Source: Sessilibacter corallicola (GTDB lineage: Bacteria > Pseudomonadota > Gammaproteobacteria > Pseudomonadales > Cellvibrionaceae). From it: 64,000 bases of DNA. The DNA lies in NCBI RefSeq assembly GCF_021290925.1, contig NZ_JAJSLX010000001.1, positions 1,116,001-1,180,000 of the forward strand, given 5' to 3'. The notes under the pieces were generated by a model. It saw nothing but the letters and a program-made list of their open reading frames with translations. It searched no databases and had not been told where the DNA came from. Every line of letters starts with the position of its first letter. Position 1 is the stretch's first letter. The position numbers were made by a program, and so were the translations under genes. This document shows positions 1 through 8,887 of this stretch, in pieces.

Positions 1-3000
1 GTCGACCGACGCAACGGCGCTACTCTCGGCGATGTTAAGCGCCAGGGCTTGGCGATAATTATTTTTCAGCACCAAGTCACTGACTTCATCAGACATGTCT
101 CGCAATAATTGATTGCGCTGCTTAATGGTTAAATCGCCTTGCTGAACCAACTCGTTGAGTAAAATTTTAATATTCACTTCGTGATCGGAGCAATCAACAC
201 CCCCGGCGTTGTCGATAAAATCGGTATTGGCAGCGCCGCCGTGTTGAGAAAATTCAATGCGACCGAGCTGTGTCGCCCCCAGATTGCCGCCCTCTCCCAA
301 TACTTTACATTGCAATTCACAGCCATTTACGCGCAAGTTGTCGTTTGATTTATCGCCAACTTCAAGATGAGTTTCACCAGAGGATTTTACGTAAGTACCA
401 ATGCCACCGTTCCACAATAAATCAACCGGAGATTTTAACAGCGCTTTAATAAAGTCATTGGGCGTTAATCTGTTCGCCTCTATCCCAAAGGCTGATTTCA
501 TTTCCGGTGAAATATACACCCACTTACTGGCGCGACTGAAAATACCGCCGCCGTCACTGATTAAATCGCGGTTGTAATCAAGCCAAGAAGAACGCGGTAA
601 CTCAAACAAGCGCTTGCGCTCCAAATACGAAGTTTCAGCATTGGGCATTGGATCAATAAAAATATGTTTGTGATTAAACGCTGCCACTAAACGAATTTTT
701 TCTGACAGCAACATGCCGTTACCAAACACGTCACCGCCCATATCGCCAATGCCGAGAACCGTAAATTCTTGAGTTTGAACATCGACACCACGTTCGTAAA
801 AATGTCGCTTAACCGATTCCCAAGCACCCTTGGCGGTAATACCCATTTTTTTATGGTCGTAACCTTCACTCCCACCGGAAGCGAAAGCGTCGCCCAACCA
901 AAACCCGTAATCGTTCGCTAAGCCATTGGCTATATCCGAAAACGTCGCTGTTCCCTTATCCGCGGCAACCACTAAATAGGTATCATCGCCGTCGTGGCGA
1001 ACCACATTGTCTGGTGTAACAACTTGTCCATCAACGAGATTATCGGTTAGGTCTAACAATCCTTGAATGTATAATCGATAGCAGGCGATGCCTTCTTCTT
1101 GCAAGGCTTCACGGGTTTGCGCGGCCGGTTGTTGTTTAACGATAAAACACCCTTTGGCTCCGGTCGGCACGATCACCGAATTTTTCACCTGTTGCGCTTT
1201 CACCAATCCCAATACTTCGGTGCGGTAATCTTCCAATCGATCAGACCATCGCAAACCACCGCGTGCCACCGAACCCGAACGCAAATGAACGCCTTCAACC
1301 TTCGGGGAATAAACAAACACTTCAAATTTTGGGCACGGCAACGGAATGTCTGGAATTTGTTGGGGATCCAACTTAAATGAAAAATAGGTTTTTAAGATTT
1401 TATTTTCACGCTGAAAAAAGTTCGTACGCAATGTCGCTTTAATTAAATTTAAAAACCGTCGCAAGATACGATCGTCGTTCAGGCTGTCTACCGATTCCAA
1501 ATCATCGATAATGGCTTGTTCTAACGCGCTTTCAGATTCACCCTCGGTATTTTTGCTTTGCAATTCAGGATTAAATCGCGCCTGGAATAAACTCACCAAC
1601 TGCTTGGTAATCACCGGATAACGCGCCAAGGTATCGGCAATAAACGATTGACTAAAACCAAAACGAATTTGTTTCATGTAACGCGAATACGCTCGCAATA
1701 AGGCAACATCGCGCCACGGTATTTGCGTGCAAACAATCAGCTGATTAAAACGATCACTTTCTATCACACCGGACCAAATTTGAGAGAAAGCTTCTTGTAC
1801 TAATTGTTTCGATGACTGGAGTTTGTCTTGATCGGCGACCGCACAACACACTTTAAAATCGCTGATTGAATAGGAACGTCCGCAACGGGATTGAATCGCA
1901 TAGGGATGCTCACTCAAAACACGCATGCCTAATTTTTCTAATATCGGAATAACATCAGACAAGACTACGCCGTTATCAAGGCTGTAAATTTTAAATCGAA
2001 GTTCACTCTCATCGACAATAATCGGCTGATAAAACCGCAATGCGAGCCGGTTGGTGTCGGTTAATTCCTGAAGTATGCGAATGTCATTGGCGGCGTTTTC
2101 TGCGGAAAAATGTTCTTTGTAAGCAGGGGGAAAACCGCCATTAAATGCATTGTTAATTACGTTACCCGATTGCTGGCCCAGGCTTTCTAAGAGTTGCACT
2201 CGAAGATCTTCATCCCAAGACCGAGACGCTTCAAGAACTTTTGCCGACAGCATTACAGTATCTACAGGTTGCTGATCGGTATTTACGTACAACATAAAGT
2301 GGGTTCTGAATAACGTCGATTCAGAAAACTGGGCCGATAATTCCACATCAAAGGCGCTGCATTCGCAGACCAATATTTCCTGAACACGGGCTCGTAACGC
2401 GGTATTGAATAAATCCCGTGGCACATAATACAAGCAAGAGTAATAACCGTTTTTATGGGCTGGGCGAATCAATAAATGTGGGGCATGACGTTTTCCTATT
2501 TCGAAAACTTGTGTCACGGTAGACAGTAACTCTTCGACACTGGCGAGAAGTAATTCTTCTCGGGGTAAATCATCGAGAATGTGTTCGACAAGCTTATAAT
2601 TATGACCGCCGCGTTCAAAACCCGTGGCATGCAATACCGCTTGTGCTTTTTTTCGAACAACCGGAATAGCCTGCAACGATTGGCGGTAGACTCGCGAAGT
2701 GAATAAACCCAGAAAATGATGTTCTTTTGCAACTTCACCGTTGCTATCAAATTCCCGGAAGATCAAATAATCACTGTGAGTAAAGCGATGAACGCTGGCT
2801 CGGCGATTATCTTTCCCAAAAAATACGGGTTCGTTGGTACTTTTATAAAAGTCCGCATCAACGTTCGGATCATCCTGATTTGACCGCCATAATCCCAAAC
2901 TAGAATCTTGTACGACGACAGGTGTTACGCTGGTGTTTGGAATAACCTCTTTATAGGCAAGAAAAACAAAATTATCTTGTTCTAACCACGCTAGCAAAGC

Positions 3001-3699
3001 GGCTGTCTCCGCATTTGAAACGAGAGAATCTTGCTGGGTTTTAGCATCAGTGGTTTTAGTATCAATGGTTTTAGTATCAGCGGTTGCACTGATACGAGCT
3101 TTTAATTCGTTCGCCCGAGCCAACATGTCACGATGATCACCGGTTACTATGGTTACATCCGATAACACCTGTATCAACTGATCACGAAGCTCGTTGATAG
3201 TCGTAGAACTGGTAAGACGATCAATTTCAATATAAACCGCCGATTCTAACCGCGCGCCGGAATCGTTATCGACAATATCAATTAGCTCGCCCGCTTCAGC
3301 TCGGCGTGTACTTATTACGCCATTGCACAAACTGTGTATTGAATACGAGTGCTGAGTTAACGCCACGCTGATGGAATCGACAATAAACGGCATGTCGCAA
3401 CTGAGAATTTGAATAACCGTATAATTTGATTGCCAGCCGTGCTCATCCAATACCGGATTAAATACGTCTATTTGGGGATATGCGTCGGAACGTACTCGAA
3501 ATTTTTGCCAAAGGGATAATACTTTCGCGCAGAGTCGACTTCTGTCTTCTTTTATTAATTCATCAGAAGGCAACACATTGAAAATCTGTTTAGAAAATTG
3601 AATAACCTTGTCGGCCTCTTTTCCTTCAATACGTTTTTTTATGTCCTCAGCGAGTTGGTCTAGCACTATTTTTTTTGTTGGAGTGCTGGTATCACTCAT
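1..3699 (-). CDS. gdhB: NAD-specific glutamate dehydrogenase, large type (C-terminus outside window)
   Basis: The frame is open from an ATG at 3699 to the left edge, giving 1233 residues without the C-terminus; the family is usually about 1600 residues. It should oxidise glutamate to 2-oxoglutarate and ammonia with NAD+ in the cytosol. The N-terminal half is the poorly conserved regulatory part. The catalytic core is recognisable by GGLRWSDRLEDYRTEVLGL, then the PTGAKG lysine motif, and GDVFGNGMLLS further on. A short low-complexity insert (DTKTIDTKTTDAKT, coded at 3043-3087) comes from a 15-bp tandem triplication. No partner gene is visible. Glutamate breakdown would fit with the amino-acid and polyamine catabolism coded elsewhere in the window. 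The family call is firm; the symbol follows Pseudomonas usage. Confidence 0.95.
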   Translation of the reverse strand, partial: MSDTSTPTKKIVLDQLAEDIKKRIEGKEADKVIQFSKQIFNVLPSDELIKEDRSRLCAKVLSLWQKFRVRSDAYPQIDVFNPVLDEHGWQSNYTVIQILSCDMPFIVDSISVALTQHSYSIHSLCNGVISTRRAEAGELIDIVDNDSGARLESAVYIEIDRLTSSTTINELRDQLIQVLSDVTIVTGDHRDMLARANELKARISATADTKTIDTKTTDAKTQQDSLVSNAETAALLAWLEQDNFVFLAYKEVIPNTSVTPVVVQDSSLGLWRSNQDDPNVDADFYKSTNEPVFFGKDNRRASVHRFTHSDYLIFREFDSNGEVAKEHHFLGLFTSRVYRQSLQAIPVVRKKAQAVLHATGFERGGHNYKLVEHILDDLPREELLLASVEELLSTVTQVFEIGKRHAPHLLIRPAHKNGYYSCLYYVPRDLFNTALRARVQEILVCECSAFDVELSAQFSESTLFRTHFMLYVNTDQQPVDTVMLSAKVLEASRSWDEDLRVQLLESLGQQSGNVINNAFNGGFPPAYKEHFSAENAANDIRILQELTDTNRLALRFYQPIIVDESELRFKIYSLDNGVVLSDVIPILEKLGMRVLSEHPYAIQSRCGRSYSISDFKVCCAVADQDKLQSSKQLVQEAFSQIWSGVIESDRFNQLIVCTQIPWRDVALLRAYSRYMKQIRFGFSQSFIADTLARYPVITKQLVSLFQARFNPELQSKNTEGESESALEQAIIDDLESVDSLNDDRILRRFLNLIKATLRTNFFQRENKILKTYFSFKLDPQQIPDIPLPCPKFEVFVYSPKVEGVHLRSGSVARGGLRWSDRLEDYRTEVLGLVKAQQVKNSVIVPTGAKGCFIVKQQPAAQTREALQEEGIACYRLYIQGLLDLTDNLVDGQVVTPDNVVRHDGDDTYLVVAADKGTATFSDIANGLANDYGFWLGDAFASGGSEGYDHKKMGITAKGAWESVKRHFYERGVDVQTQEFTVLGIGDMGGDVFGNGMLLSEKIRLVAAFNHKHIFIDPMPNAETSYLERKRLFELPRSSWLDYNRDLISDGGGIFSRASKWVYISPEMKSAFGIEANRLTPNDFIKALLKSPVDLLWNGGIGTYVKSSGETHLEVGDKSNDNLRVNGCELQCKVLGEGGNLGATQLGRIEFSQHGGAANTDFIDNAGGVDCSDHEVNIKILLNELVQQGDLTIKQRNQLLRDMSDEVSDLVLKNNYRQALALNIAESSAVASVD
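3043..3087. repeat. 15-bp tandem repeat, three copies, inside the GDH gene
   Basis: Three imperfect 15-bp units (agcatcagtggtttt and variants) lie at 3043-3057, 3058-3072 and 3073-3087. They are in frame and add a Thr/Asp/Lys-rich linker to the GDH N-terminal half, so they are probably a slippage product tolerated in a loop. Confidence 0.8.
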
Positions 3700-4116
3700 G
3701 AAATTCTCCAGAAACGGAATCGATAATGAAATTAATAATGCAGATGTACAAATATCAAGTGACTGATCGAATAACCTCGGTTTGAAACGCATTGCACGCT
3801 CAAACAAATCGGTCCTTAATGATTTTATGATCGAAGTATACTGAAATCGATAAGGTGAAATTGCCTGTATTAAACCAAAACACAAAAACTTGTTTTTTAA
3901 TTAGAAATAAATTTGGGTTTAAAACCCCATAGCCGGTCAACATTAGCTGGTTAACATTCATTAAGCCAATCTTCGAACGCACCCCAATCTAAATCGATAC
4001 ACATCGGTACAGCTCAGTAAATCAGACTGGTTTATTATCATCGAGGCTTGCTTAACGTCACCGAAAGCAGTAAAAAACACTCCGTTTTTGATTGCACAAA
4101 CCAACAGGCCAAACAC
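3700..4116. other. Intergenic region between GDH and rlmJ
   Basis: 417 bp between two divergent genes, so both promoters must lie here. I see no convincing -35/-10 pair. It contains a 14-bp direct duplication (agccggtcaacatt / agctggttaacatt, 3931-3958). Open frames here are short and look like chance. Confidence 0.6.
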
Positions 4117-4941
4117 ATGCTCAGCTACCAACATCACTACCACGCAGGCAATCACGCCGACGTTATCAAACACTGGGTACTGCTTGAGTGCATTCACTAT
4201 TTGCAAAAGAAGAACAAACCCTTTGATTACATTGATACTCACGCCGGTGCGGGCTTGTACCGTTTAGACTCGCAAGCGGCGTTAAAAACCCAGGAAAGTC
4301 TCGCTGGCGTGCTAAAGCTCGGCGAGCTTAATTTGCCTGGGTTAGAACACTACCAACGCGCTGTGCAATCGGATTTAGCCAACAATCAATACCCAGGCTC
4401 ACCGCTGTTGGCAAAACGCTTACTGCGCGAAGGCGACAAAGCTTGGTTATTTGAAATGCACCCCCAAACGCTTAGGGAATTGCGTGACCATTGCGAAGAG
4501 AAACGCAAATGCCATGTGCAAGCCCAGGACGGTTTTCGCGGGCTACTGCGACTGCTGCCAACGGCGTCTCGACGAGCACTGGTGTTGATCGACCCTTCTT
4601 ATGAAATCAAAGAAGATTACCAAACCGTAGTCGACATCATGGCGAAGGCGTACGAGAAAATGCCCCAAACCGTGATTCTGCTTTGGTATCCCGTTGTCGA
4701 ACGCGCGCGAATTAACACGCTAGAAGCATCAATCAAAAAAACCAACATGCGCAATGTGCAGCTTTTTGAGTTGGGGGTTGATGACGATGACAACCCGGGC
4801 ATGACCGCCTCCGGTATGATTGCGGTGAATCCACCGTGGACCTTGGCTCAGTCTTTCCAGGCCACACTGCCGAACGTTGCTAAGCGCTTGTCACAAGATG
4901 AAAAGCAGCGCTTACGCAGTGAAGTTCTGGTACCTGAGTAA
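4117..4941 (+). CDS. rlmJ: 23S rRNA (adenine2030-N6)-methyltransferase RlmJ
   Basis: This SAM-dependent enzyme methylates A2030 of 23S rRNA. The ATG at 4117 is preferred over the upstream ATG at 4048 because RlmJ proteins begin MLSY(R/Q)HxxHAGNHADVxKH, and the protein reads exactly MLSYQHHYHAGNHADVIKHW from there. The length is then 274 residues, close to E. coli RlmJ. Next comes THAGAG, the SAM-binding region, and the catalytic DPSYE in LIDPSYEIK; E. coli has DPPYE, and the P-to-S change is conservative for this motif. It stands alone with no partner. Confidence 0.94.
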   Translation: MLSYQHHYHAGNHADVIKHWVLLECIHYLQKKNKPFDYIDTHAGAGLYRLDSQAALKTQESLAGVLKLGELNLPGLEHYQRAVQSDLANNQYPGSPLLAKRLLREGDKAWLFEMHPQTLRELRDHCEEKRKCHVQAQDGFRGLLRLLPTASRRALVLIDPSYEIKEDYQTVVDIMAKAYEKMPQTVILLWYPVVERARINTLEASIKKTNMRNVQLFELGVDDDDNPGMTASGMIAVNPPWTLAQSFQATLPNVAKRLSQDEKQRLRSEVLVPE

Positions 4942-5351
4942 AACTTTCGGCGCAAAACCTGGAGTTCATCCGGGTAAATGGGCCGAATGAGTGTGATCGA
5001 AGCTCGGTTTATTCTATACTTGCCCGCCCAATGATTACTCAACTCAGCCCAAGTGGCTATAATTCGAACAGGCATCAATTCGAACAGATAGTCATCGAAC
5101 AAATAATCATTGGTTTACAACGCCAAATGGAACGGATTATTTTAGACTTTCTTGATAATTTGTTGAGAACTGGCTAAGTAGTATTGCTTCTAAACCAGAC
5201 AATACGCAGTCGAGGATCATCGTTGATGAATACCATCGCCTGCTTTAAGAAGCGTGTCCTAGTTCTTAAAGAGAGCTCTTAAAGAGAATTCTTAAACAAA
5301 GATCTAGAAGACAGTGCTGGAAGATAGAGTATAAGTTGTTAGTGAGTCGTT
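4942..5351. other. Intergenic region rich in short tandem repeats
   Basis: 410 bp without a credible gene. It carries three sets of imperfect tandem repeats: a 15-16-bp unit starting cgaaca in three copies (5065-5110), a 13-bp unit agttcttaaagag in three copies (5261-5299), and a 13-bp unit ctagaagacagtg in two copies (5304-5329). The promoter of the small gene at 5352 must lie in or just after these arrays. Confidence 0.7.
5261..5329. repeat. 13-bp imperfect tandem repeats upstream of the small membrane protein
   Basis: Units at 5261-5273, 5274-5286 and 5287-5299 share (a)rttcttaaa(g/c)a. A second 13-bp pair is at 5304-5316 and 5317-5329 (ctagaagacagtg / ctggaagatagag). They end 22 bp before the start codon of the gene at 5352. 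Confidence 0.7.
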
Positions 5352-5582
5352 ATGTCTGAATTTATAATGGAACACAAAACATTGTTAATGTATTTGGTTC
5401 CGGTGTTTTTAGTGGGTTATTTTATGCCAACCATTTTAAGCTTTGCGCTTAAACGTGAACAGAAGGCAAAAATTTTCACCGCTAACCTGATTTCTGGTAT
5501 CTCTTGGTTTGCCTGGTTTGGTGTTTTGTTTTGGGCCATTCGCGGACAGACAAAATCAAGTTCTAAAATTTCCGATAATTAA
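5352..5582 (+). CDS. Small membrane protein of the superinfection-immunity type
   Basis: 76 residues with two predicted membrane helices: about 10-30 (LLMYLVPVFLVGYFMPTIL) and about 48-66 (GISWFAWFGVLFWAI). The pattern of a Pro in the first helix, a basic loop (KREQKAK), IFxxNLxxG and a Trp-rich second helix matches the Imm_superinfect family, named after phage T4 Imm. In cellular genomes such proteins are common and rarely studied, so a role in blocking phage DNA entry is possible but unproven. It sits alone between repeat arrays. The ATG at 5352 follows gagtcgtt, which has no strong ribosome-binding site. Confidence 0.65.
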   Translation: MSEFIMEHKTLLMYLVPVFLVGYFMPTILSFALKREQKAKIFTANLISGISWFAWFGVLFWAIRGQTKSSSKISDN

Positions 5583-5603
5583 GCAGTTCTTTAATTTCGT
5601 ATT

Positions 5604-5660
5604 GACTTAATTAAAGAACAACTAAGTTAAAGAACGGTTTAGTTAAAGAACGACTTAATT
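5604..5660. repeat. 16-bp tandem repeat, about 3.5 copies
   Basis: Units gacttaattaaagaac (5604-5619), aactaagttaaagaac (5620-5635), ggtttagttaaagaac (5636-5651) and a partial gacttaatt (5652-5660). All full units end in TTAAAGAAC. The array lies just 3' of the small membrane-protein gene. Confidence 0.8.
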
Positions 5661-5724
5661 ACCAGCCCTTAAAAAACCTAAATAAAGAGACGCAAATCTC
5701 AACAGAATACGCGCTGCTTTATTT

Positions 5725-5751
5725 CGGAACTCTGAATATAACCGAGTTCCG
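5725..5751. other. Inverted repeat 3' of kbl
   Basis: CGGAACTC (5725-5732) pairs with GAGTTCCG (5744-5751) around an 11-nt loop, 15 bp after the kbl stop on the minus strand. No T-run follows on that strand, so it may be an mRNA 3' stabiliser or a Rho-associated hairpin rather than a classical terminator. Confidence 0.5.
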
Positions 5752-5766
5752 ATGCATCAAAATTCC

Positions 5767-6948
5767 CTACAGTTCTTTTTTCGCCGCTGCAAACGCCTCT
5801 AACGCAAATTCAATATCGTCTTTACTCAAACCCGCTGACATTTGTGTGCGGATTCTGGCTTTGCCGTGGGGAACCACCGGGTATGAAAACGCCACCACGT
5901 AAACACCGTGCTTCAGCATGATGTCAGCAAATTTTGCCGCCGTTACAGCATCGTGCAACATAACTGGCACAATGGGATGTTCTCCCGGTAACAACTCAAA
6001 ACCTAATCTCTCCAAACCTTCACGGAACAGCTGCGTATTTTCAAATAATTGATCGCGCAACTGGGTTGATTGAGTCACTAATTCCAGCGCTTTGAGTGCG
6101 CCAGCCACCACTGGCGGCGCTACGGTATTTGAGAATAAATAAGGGCGCGATTTTTGGCGTAACAACTCAATAATCGTTTTACTGCCGCTGGTATAACCGC
6201 CGCTGGCGCCGCCCAGCGCTTTACCGAGTGTGCCGGTAATAATATCGACACGATCCATGCAGTTTCGGAATTCGTGAGTGCCACGACCGGTATTGCCAAC
6301 AAACCCTGTAGCGTGAGCATCGTCGAAATGCACAAGCGCTTGGTATTTTTCGGCAAGATCACAGATTTCATCCAAACGCGCGATGTAGCCGTCCATCGAA
6401 AATACACCGTCGGTGGTGATGAGCTTAAAGCGCGCACCGGCTTTATCGGCGTTTTGTAATTGCGTTTCTAAATCGGCAAGATCGTTGTTTTCATACCGAT
6501 AGCGTTGTGCTTTGCACAAGCGAACACCATCAATAATGCTGGCGTGATTAAGCGCATCGGAAATAACGGCGTCTTCTGGCCCCAAAAGGGTTTCGAACAA
6601 ACCGCCGTTGGCGTCAAAACACGACGGATACAAAATGGTATCTTCGGTTTTTAAAAACTGGCTGAGCGCGTCTTCCAATTGTTTGTGTAAGGTTTGCGTG
6701 CCGCAAATAAAACGTACCGAGGCCATTCCGTAGCCCCAATCGGCCAGCCCTTGTTGAGCCGCCGCATTCACGTCTGGATGTTGCGCCAATCCTAAATAAT
6801 TATTTGCGCATAAATTTAAAACCTGATGATTACTGACTTCAACGTGGGCATTTTGCGGCGATGCAATTAAGCGTTCGCTTTTAAATAAACCCGCGTTTTT
6901 TATCTCATCCAAACGCGTACCAATATAGTCTTGAAATTGTTCATTCAT
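5767..6948 (-). CDS. kbl: Glycine C-acetyltransferase (2-amino-3-ketobutyrate CoA ligase)
   Basis: A PLP enzyme that cleaves 2-amino-3-oxobutanoate with CoA to glycine and acetyl-CoA, the second step of threonine catabolism. It has 393 residues, close to E. coli Kbl (398). The alpha-oxoamine synthase fold is marked by [10 protein letters not shown] near residue 50, [10 protein letters not shown] (Asp209, His212) and the PLP lysine Lys243 in [10 protein letters not shown]. It starts 7 bp after the tdh stop, so tdh-kbl is one transcription unit. The two enzymes work in sequence because the Tdh product is unstable. No anomalies seen. Confidence 0.97.
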   Translation of the reverse strand: MNEQFQDYIGTRLDEIKNAGLFKSERLIASPQNAHVEVSNHQVLNLCANNYLGLAQHPDVNAAAQQGLADWGYGMASVRFICGTQTLHKQLEDALSQFLKTEDTILYPSCFDANGGLFETLLGPEDAVISDALNHASIIDGVRLCKAQRYRYENNDLADLETQLQNADKAGARFKLITTDGVFSMDGYIARLDEICDLAEKYQALVHFDDAHATGFVGNTGRGTHEFRNCMDRVDIITGTLGKALGGASGGYTSGSKTIIELLRQKSRPYLFSNTVAPPVVAGALKALELVTQSTQLRDQLFENTQLFREGLERLGFELLPGEHPIVPVMLHDAVTAAKFADIMLKHGVYVVAFSYPVVPHGKARIRTQMSAGLSKDDIEFALEAFAAAKKEL

Positions 6949-6955
6949 TATTTTG

Positions 6956-7984
6956 TCACTCGTCCCAATTGAGAATCACTTTACAGGCTTCGCCGTTATT
7001 CATGGCATCAAACCCTTTTTGAAAATCTTCATAGCCAAACCGATGCGTAATAACCGGCGAAATATCCAGCCCCGCTTCGATAAATAACGACATTTTGTAC
7101 CAGGTCTCGTACATTTCGCGGCCGTAAATACCCTTGAGAGTCAGCATATTAAATATCACGATATTCCAATCGATGGCGGTATCCTGAGAGGGAATTCCCA
7201 AAATCGACACTTTCCCGCCGTGACACATATTGGCCAGTAAATCGCGAAACGCAGAGGCATTACCCGACATCTCTAAACCCACATCAAAACCTTCGTGCAT
7301 GCCCAAAACAGCTTGTACATCCGAGAGGTTTTGCTCGGTGGGATTAACGGTATAGGTCGCGCCCAGTTGTTTAGCGAGCTTTAGGCGCTCAGAATTAATA
7401 TCGGTAACAACAACATGGCGCGCACCGGCGTGTTTGCACACGGCCGCCGCCATAACACCAATGGGACCGGCGCCGGTAATTAGCACGTCTTCGCCCAATA
7501 AATCGTATTGCAGCGCGGTGTGTAACGCGTTGCCGAGTGGGTCAAAAAGCGCGGCGATATCAAGATCAATACCGGGGCGGTGTTCCCAAACATTTGCCGC
7601 CGGAAGCGATACATATTCCGCAAATGCGCCTTGACGATTGACGCCGATACCACTGGTGTGGGCGCACAAATGCCGACGCCCCGCCATACAATTGCGGCAA
7701 CGCCCGCAGACAACATGGCCTTCGCCAGACACAATTTGTCCGGTTTTAAAGGAATTTACGTTGGAGCCAACATCGACAATTTCACCGACAAATTCGTGGC
7801 CGGTTACCATCGGCACGGGAATGGTTTTTTGTGCCCAATTGTCCCAGTTGTAGATATGAAGGTCGGTACCGCAAATGGCGGTGCGAAGAACTTTGATGAG
7901 GACATCATTAATGCCAATTTCGGGCTCGGGCACGTCTTGCAGCCAAAGTCCTACAGAGGATTCTTTTTTTACTAGCGCTTTCAT
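6956..7984 (-). CDS. tdh: L-threonine 3-dehydrogenase
   Basis: A zinc-dependent medium-chain dehydrogenase, 342 residues, that oxidises L-threonine to 2-amino-3-oxobutanoate with NAD+. Catalytic zinc ligands are visible as Cys38 (AICGTDLHI) and His63-Glu64 (GHEFVGEIV). The structural zinc loop has Cys93, Cys96, Cys99 and Cys107. The NAD-binding motif is [11 protein letters not shown] near residue 170. It is the first gene of tdh-kbl. The leader contains a hairpin (8019-8046), and the unit is divergent from an XRE-cupin regulator that may control it. Confidence 0.97.
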   Translation of the reverse strand: MKALVKKESSVGLWLQDVPEPEIGINDVLIKVLRTAICGTDLHIYNWDNWAQKTIPVPMVTGHEFVGEIVDVGSNVNSFKTGQIVSGEGHVVCGRCRNCMAGRRHLCAHTSGIGVNRQGAFAEYVSLPAANVWEHRPGIDLDIAALFDPLGNALHTALQYDLLGEDVLITGAGPIGVMAAAVCKHAGARHVVVTDINSERLKLAKQLGATYTVNPTEQNLSDVQAVLGMHEGFDVGLEMSGNASAFRDLLANMCHGGKVSILGIPSQDTAIDWNIVIFNMLTLKGIYGREMYETWYKMSLFIEAGLDISPVITHRFGYEDFQKGFDAMNNGEACKVILNWDE

Positions 7985-8018
7985 GACAGTACTTTCTGGT
8001 TAAGAAAATCGATACCAA

Positions 8019-8046
8019 CTTCATGGCTTTGGATAAAAGCATGAAG
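8019..8046 (-). promoter_or_regulatory. Hairpin in the tdh leader region
   Basis: CTTCAT...ATGAAG with an inner GCTTT/AAAGC forms an almost continuous stem 35 bp before the tdh start codon. It could be an operator dyad for the divergent regulator or a leader-RNA stem. Function inferred from position only. Confidence 0.35.
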
Positions 8047-8109
8047 CCAACAAAACACCGTGCGAATCTAGAACTCTGACAACGAAACTCGGCGACCGGT
8101 GCTCAATCG

Positions 8110-8142
8110 CTCAATATTTGAACTTTTATTTCTAATATTGAG
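8110..8142. promoter_or_regulatory. Inverted repeat in the tdh / XRE-cupin divergent region
   Basis: CTCAATATT (8110-8118) and AATATTGAG (8134-8142) form a perfect 9-bp dyad with a 15-bp spacer. A TATAAT hexamer lies at 8156-8161. The dyad is a good candidate operator for the neighbouring HTH regulator. No matching -35 box at the usual distance was found. Confidence 0.4.
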
Positions 8143-8227
8143 GAAACAATTCCGATATAATAGAATACGATTTTCCAACATACAAGATTTTTTCCACTAT
8201 CCTGATCACCAACTGTCTTGATCAACA

Positions 8228-8259
8228 AATATCTTAGCCATCGAATATCTTAGTCATCA
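8228..8259. repeat. 16-bp tandem duplication at a start codon
   Basis: aatatcttagccatcg (8228-8243) is followed by aatatcttagtcatca (8244-8259). The last base is the A of the ATG of the XRE-cupin gene, so the duplication occupies the whole ribosome-binding region. Confidence 0.75.
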
Positions 8260-8858
8260 TGAATACTGATAACGAAAGCCTCAAACCCGAAGCCACCATT
8301 GATCCCGCCACGCAAGCCCTGTGCGAACGGGTCACTAAGCTGCGCAAAAAGAATAAATTAACTCTCGATCAACTGGCGTCGGTATCGGGCGTGAGCCGTT
8401 CTATGTTGAGCCAAATCGAACGCGGCAAAGCCAATCCTACCTTGGCGGTCACCTTTCGAATTGCGCAAGCGTTTGGCATTACGATTGGCGAACTGGTCGA
8501 CCATTCTTGGTCAACATCGACCATTGAAGTCATTCACGGCAACGACGAAAAAAACCTTTTCCGCTGCGACGAAGAAGTTTCTATAAGAACCCTGTCGCCT
8601 TTGCACATGGAAAAAGACATTGAGTTTTATGAAATTCGCATTTCACCGGGAGCCAAATTGATCAGCTCCGCTCACTACGAAGGTACTAAGGAATTGCTGA
8701 CCGTAACACACGGCTCGGCAGAAATTATTTCCGCCGAAGAAAAGACAAGTTTGCACGAAGGGGATACCGCCCATTACCGGGCGGATGTTGAACACTGTAT
8801 TGCCAATAATACCGATTCAGAGTTGTTGTGTTATTTGGTGGTAACCGCCGGTAATTAA
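8259..8858 (+). CDS. XRE-family transcriptional regulator with C-terminal cupin domain
   Basis: 199 residues. An XRE helix-turn-helix is at about residues 24-80 (LRKKNKLTLDQLASVSG, SRSMLSQIERGKANPTL) and a cupin sensor domain at about 110-195 (HYEGTKELLTVTHGSAEI, HYRADVEHCIANN). Proteins of this layout (the PuuR/SutR group) repress small metabolic operons, with the cupin sensing a ligand. It is divergent from tdh-kbl, so local control of threonine catabolism is the simplest inference. The start codon lies at the end of a 16-bp duplication and no clear Shine-Dalgarno precedes it. Confidence 0.88.
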   Translation: MNTDNESLKPEATIDPATQALCERVTKLRKKNKLTLDQLASVSGVSRSMLSQIERGKANPTLAVTFRIAQAFGITIGELVDHSWSTSTIEVIHGNDEKNLFRCDEEVSIRTLSPLHMEKDIEFYEIRISPGAKLISSAHYEGTKELLTVTHGSAEIISAEEKTSLHEGDTAHYRADVEHCIANNTDSELLCYLVVTAGN

Positions 8859-8887
8859 CGGTCGTACACATCAGAATTCGTCTGGCA

